Assembly (NCBI GenBank): GCA_004525685.1
Contig: SPBW01000080.1
Coordinates: forward strand, 1 to 9,577
DNA length: 9,577 nt
Reading direction: 5' to 3'
Source: Candidatus Atribacteria bacterium
Lineage (GTDB): Bacteria; Bipolaricaulota; Bipolaricaulia; UBA7950; UBA9294
A model generated the notes under the pieces. The model did not search any database and was not told the origin of the DNA. It saw only the letters and a list, made by a program, of their open reading frames with translations. Of the stretch, positions 6,551-9,577 are shown piece by piece. How positions within the stretch are numbered: position 1 is the first letter of the stretch; each line of letters begins with the position of its first letter. Position numbers and translations under genes: made by a program.

Positions 6551-7792
6551 GTGACGACCAAGGAACAGCTAGAACAGCGGTTTGTGCGATACGCGGCCAT
6601 GGATAGCCAGAGTGCCGATGGAATGAACGAAACGCCGTCGACCCAGACACAGCTTGAATTACAGAAGGTCCTCGCCAAAGAATTGAAAGACATTGGCGCT
6701 GCCGATGTGCGGCTAACCGAATACGGAATCGTCATCGCGACCATCCCTGCGACAGTTAGAGGAGCCCCCAAAGTAGCGTTCCTGGCTCACGTTGACACGG
6801 CGCTTGATTACGCAGCCGCGAACGTCAACCCGATCATTCATCGCAACTACGACGGTTCGCCTATTGTGCTTCCCCGCAATCCCGATCAGGTGTTGGACGA
6901 GATCACGGCGCCTGAATTACAGGGCCTGATCGGAGACACAATCATCACAGCAGATGGCACAACGCTATTGGGCGCAGACGACAAGTCTGGCGTGGCCGTC
7001 ATCATGACCATGGCCGAGCAGCTGATTGCTGATCCGTCGATCCCTCATGGCCCGGTCCGGATCTGTTTCACGCCTGACGAAGAAATCGGAACCGGCATCG
7101 CCAAGGTGTCCCTTGACGATCTGGATGCCGATGTCGCCTACACCCTGGACGGCGACAAACTGGGCGACGTCACCTACGAAAGCTTCTCCGCAGACAAGGC
7201 ACGAGTGCAGATCACGGGGATATCGATTCATCCAGGCAAGGCCAAGGGGCGATTGGTCAATGCGCTCACACTGGCAGCCAAGCTATTGAATCTCTTGCCT
7301 CAGCACACGCGAACGCCGGAGACGGCGGAGGATCGCGAAGGCTTCATTCACCTGACACGGATGAATGGAACGTCGTCGCACGTCGAGATGCAGTTTATCC
7401 TGCGCGACTTTGAGCGCGAGGGGCTCAAGGCCCACGGCGAGGCATTGCAGGCTGCTGTTGGAGCCTTGGCAAAACTCGAGCCACGAGCGAGTTTCTCGTG
7501 CGACATCACCAAGCAGTATCGCAATATGCGCTACTGGCTCGAAGACGACATGCGGCCAGCGAATCTGGCATTGGAAGCTGTCCGGCGCGCGGGACTCGAA
7601 GCGCATGTGTCGCCGATTCGCGGCGGTACCGACGGATCGCAGCTCACGGAGCGAGGGTTGCCGACGCCGAATCTATTCTGCGGGATCCACAACGCTCACG
7701 GCCCGTTGGAATGGACGAGTATTCACGAGATGGAGAAATCACTCCACGTATGCCTTGAACTCTTGCATCTGTGGTCTAAAGAGACGATCTAG
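6551..7792 (+). CDS. pepT: Peptidase T (tripeptide aminopeptidase, M20B family)
   Basis: Peptidase T removes the N-terminal residue from tripeptides in the cytoplasm, using two zinc ions. From GTG 6551 the protein has 413 residues, close to the usual 408-410, and begins TTKEQLEQRFVRYAAMDSQS, as PepT proteins do. Metal and catalytic motifs are present in order: AHVDT (H80, D82), LGADDKSG (D143), FTPDEEIG (E177, E178), AYTLDGD (D200) and IHNAHGP (H383). These sit two to four positions from the Escherichia coli residues as I recall them. SIHPGKAKG and PIRGGTDGSQLTERGLPTPN are strong PepT signatures. An in-frame ATG at 6509 would add 14 residues, but its ribosome site is badly spaced and the extension is not family-like. 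The gene is divergent from the SRPBCC gene and its TAG stop overlaps the stop of the convergent propeller gene. Confidence 0.95.
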   Translation: MTTKEQLEQRFVRYAAMDSQSADGMNETPSTQTQLELQKVLAKELKDIGAADVRLTEYGIVIATIPATVRGAPKVAFLAHVDTALDYAAANVNPIIHRNYDGSPIVLPRNPDQVLDEITAPELQGLIGDTIITADGTTLLGADDKSGVAVIMTMAEQLIADPSIPHGPVRICFTPDEEIGTGIAKVSLDDLDADVAYTLDGDKLGDVTYESFSADKARVQITGISIHPGKAKGRLVNALTLAAKLLNLLPQHTRTPETAEDREGFIHLTRMNGTSSHVEMQFILRDFEREGLKAHGEALQAAVGALAKLEPRASFSCDITKQYRNMRYWLEDDMRPANLALEAVRRAGLEAHVSPIRGGTDGSQLTERGLPTPNLFCGIHNAHGPLEWTSIHEMEKSLHVCLELLHLWSKETI

Positions 7793-8991
7793 GGATCCTG
7801 CGAGCTGGTTTGGCCGAGAGCATCGGTTCGCATAAGGACGATATCGTAGGATCGCCCGTTGATCAGCGTCTTCATCCCTGAGACGAGGAATCCGCCATCG
7901 GGGAGCTCGGTCAGCGAATAGGCAATATGTCCACCGGCCGTTCCCAGTCGCTGTTCCCAGACGACATCGCCAGACTCGGTGATCTTAAACAGCGCAATGC
8001 GCTCTCCCAATCCACCGATGAGATAATCGCCATCGGCTAGGCGAAGTAGCCGTACGGCGTAATCGTCGGAATGGGGATCTCCGAACGTCTTCTCCCACAG
8101 CAAGTCGCCTTCTGACGTCGTTCTTGCCAGCCAGACGTCGGCTTGGCGGATGCCTGAGGCGGGTAGCTCAAATCCAGCAAGAAGGAAGCCATCGTCGGTC
8201 TGGGCGATGGAGGCAGCATACTGATGGTTCTCAAGCTCGTAGCGCACGGACCATATCTCGTCTCCTGCAGCATCAAGCTTTACGAGCATGCCGTCATCCA
8301 TGCCGTTGATCACGACGCTGAGCACGATGGCCCCATCCTGGGTTTCAATGGCGTCGATGATCAGTTCTTCTTCAGCTGTCTCGGCTGTGTGTTCCCACAG
8401 TACGCTGCCGTCACCATCGACGCGGACAGCATATTGAGCCTCTCGTCTGCCTGCGGGTGACGTCGTTAGCCCATAGATGAGGACATCTCCGTTTCCCAGT
8501 CCGGTCATCCCGAACGGCTTCTCCATGAAGGCCGTGCCATAGGTGTGAGTCCAGAGTTCTTCTCCGTCCGGCGTGATCTTCTGAAGAGTGAAATCGCGAT
8601 CTCCGGCACCGATCGATGTTGTCTCCCCGAAGATGATGAGATTCCCGTCTGTGGTTGGGGCAATGGCATGGGCTTGCTCGAAACCCGTTCCACCCCACGT
8701 TCTCTCCCACACCACCGTACCATCTAGTCCGACGCGCATCGCTAGCGCATCACTGATGAGCGGCGGGAAATGGCGATGGTTGGTCGCGCCTACGGCGATG
8801 AAATCGCTCTCGCCGACCAAGGCAACGTCAAGCAGTGCTCCGTATTCGTCGCCCTCGAAATAGGTCAACCAAGTGTCTTGTGTGTAGCCGCCGAGGCTGA
8901 GTGTTAAGAGAAACACAACTATGAGTGCAATCCCCAGTATCCGCCGGTTTGTCTTCATTCTCATCATCACCTTGGCAACCATCATGGCCAA
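7789..8991 (-). CDS. Secreted seven-bladed beta-propeller protein (delta-60/PQQ-like repeats)
   Basis: Counting from TTG 8991, residues 13-35 form a Sec signal peptide: a KTNRR n-region, then ILGIALIVVFLLTLSLGG. The mature part is built of about 45-residue units with the pattern 'DxxLxKxxxxGxxLWExTxG ... AxxxxxxxDGxxLxxG', for example VVWERTWGGTGFEQAHAIAP and LLWEKTFGDPHSDDYAVRLL. Six full units follow a partial first one, and the C-terminal DIVLMRTDALG supplies the missing strand, so the chain reads as one closed seven-bladed propeller. I see no catalytic domain or anchor. The start is uncertain. TTG 8991 has GGGAG six bases upstream, ATG 8985 is 12 bases from that site, and ATG 8958 (MKTNRR) has AAGGTG nine bases upstream and gives a more typical signal peptide. 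The gene follows the glycosylase gene closely, so co-transcription is likely. Function unknown. Confidence 0.88.
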   Translation of the reverse strand: MAMMVAKVMMRMKTNRRILGIALIVVFLLTLSLGGYTQDTWLTYFEGDEYGALLDVALVGESDFIAVGATNHRHFPPLISDALAMRVGLDGTVVWERTWGGTGFEQAHAIAPTTDGNLIIFGETTSIGAGDRDFTLQKITPDGEELWTHTYGTAFMEKPFGMTGLGNGDVLIYGLTTSPAGRREAQYAVRVDGDGSVLWEHTAETAEEELIIDAIETQDGAIVLSVVINGMDDGMLVKLDAAGDEIWSVRYELENHQYAASIAQTDDGFLLAGFELPASGIRQADVWLARTTSEGDLLWEKTFGDPHSDDYAVRLLRLADGDYLIGGLGERIALFKITESGDVVWEQRLGTAGGHIAYSLTELPDGGFLVSGMKTLINGRSYDIVLMRTDALGQTSSQDP

Positions 8992-8997
8992 CGCCGT

Positions 8998-9002
8998 CTC
9001 CC
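8998..9002 (-). promoter_or_regulatory. Shine-Dalgarno site overlapping the upstream stop codon
   Basis: On the minus strand TAGGGAG contains both the TAG stop of the glycosylase gene and GGGAG. The site lies six bases before TTG 8991. It supports coupled translation of the two genes and the TTG start. Confidence 0.45.
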
Positions 9003-9577
9003 TAGCGTTTCTTCATCGCGTGTTTCAACAGGGACTTGAGCCGGCGCTTGTGGCCCGTTGGAACGATGGCATCGAGCTCCACCGTCCTGCAGCTGTTGAA
9101 GAGAGCGAACTGTGCAAGCGCATCGGCGAGCGCAGGGAGTGCATCAGCGAATGCTGTGAACTCTGACTCGAACCACAGCTTCTTGACGATCAAGTTCGCG
9201 GCCTTTCGATCGGCCTTGGCATCGAGTCGGCCGATGAGTTGGTCTCGCCACAGGATGGGAAGCACGAAGTAGCCATACTGCCTCTTGCCTTCGGGTAGAT
9301 AGCACTCAATGGTGTACTTGAAATCGAACAACCGTTCCATGCGATCGCGCTGAATGGTCAAGTTGTCAAATGGCGACAGGATGTGTGCGGAATCAGGCCT
9401 GGGAGAGGCGTCTCTCTCAAGCGTCTCGGCTAGCGCGTAGTAGACATCGTCCAATCCCTCAATCGAAAGAGCGACGACCTCTTTGGATTGCTGCATCTCC
9501 TTCAGGGAGGCGTCGATGTGGGCTTGATCGACGACGTGGAAGGCGTCACGGATTTCCTTGGCTCGAGCCACGCCCAA
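9002..9577 (-). CDS. YcaQ/AlkX-like DNA glycosylase (winged-helix DNA-binding, HTH_42), C-terminal part, cut by the right edge
   Basis: The visible 191 residues match the C-terminal half of the AlkZ/YcaQ (AlkX) family, monofunctional glycosylases that remove alkylated bases and unhook DNA interstrand crosslinks. Signatures are ILSPFDNLTIQRDRMERLFD (about 66-85), the helix-strand region IECYLPEGKRQYGYFVLPIL (90-109) and LIGRLDAKADRKAANL (114-129). The first residues, GVARAKEIRDAFHVVDQAHI, look like one of the tandem winged-helix modules. The family is about 400 residues long, so roughly half lies beyond the window, including the N-terminal catalytic Q-containing motif. I therefore cannot say whether the enzyme is AlkZ-type or AlkX-type, or active. 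The leftmost TTG of the frame is most likely an internal leucine codon. The gene ends in TAG, just upstream of the secreted propeller gene on the same strand. Confidence 0.88.
   Translation of the reverse strand: MGVARAKEIRDAFHVVDQAHIDASLKEMQQSKEVVALSIEGLDDVYYALAETLERDASPRPDSAHILSPFDNLTIQRDRMERLFDFKYTIECYLPEGKRQYGYFVLPILWRDQLIGRLDAKADRKAANLIVKKLWFESEFTAFADALPALADALAQFALFNSCRTVELDAIVPTGHKRRLKSLLKHAMKKR

Noticed and set aside
9575..9577. TTG at the right edge as the true start of the glycosylase
   Set aside because: The family has about 200 further residues upstream and the frame is open to the edge, so this codon is most likely internal.
1..9577. A multi-gene defence, mobile or CRISPR system
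   Set aside because: There are no spaced direct repeats, no nuclease, integrase, transposase or toxin-antitoxin genes, and all gene products fit ordinary families or propeller repeats.

Overview
The window is bacterial or archaeal DNA: compact, moderately GC-rich, with purine-rich Shine-Dalgarno sites, ATG/GTG/TTG starts and gaps of at most about 220 bases. It holds no tRNA, rRNA, CRISPR array, insertion sequence or phage gene. Two secreted propeller proteins with Sec-type signal peptides and two M20 peptidases suggest an environmental heterotroph that uses peptides. I cannot name the phylum from sequence alone. Deep-branching thermophile-related lineages or Chloroflexota are possible, but this is only an impression.

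Layout, left to right. (1) A minus-strand pair at 1-1444: an M20A metallopeptidase of the ArgE/DapE/ACY1 type, then, 30 bases further on, an FMN-reductase/flavodoxin-family gene. The second gene carries an apparent one-base frameshift near 126 and runs off the left edge. (2) A 219-base divergent spacer. (3) A plus-strand gene at 1664-5872 for an exported 1402-residue protein made almost wholly of Asp-box (BNR) propeller repeats. I count 23 clear Asp-boxes and five degenerate units. (4) A small minus-strand SRPBCC-fold protein at 5947-6381, convergent with the giant gene. (5) A divergent spacer with a possible 13-codon leader ORF and a REP-like motif, then a plus-strand peptidase T gene ending at 7792. 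(6) A minus-strand gene at 7789-8991 for an exported protein that reads as one complete seven-bladed propeller. Its stop codon overlaps the stop of peptidase T. (7) Just upstream of it on the same strand, a YcaQ/AlkX-like DNA glycosylase gene cut by the right edge.

The genes do not form one obvious pathway. Peptidase T and the M20A enzyme both act on small peptides or amino-acid derivatives in the cytoplasm. The two propeller proteins are exported and have no recognisable catalytic domain. No convincing new multi-gene system is visible. The points most worth checking are the 28-unit (4 x 7) reading of the giant propeller, the frameshifted flavoprotein, and the short ORF with a strong ribosome site ahead of pepT.
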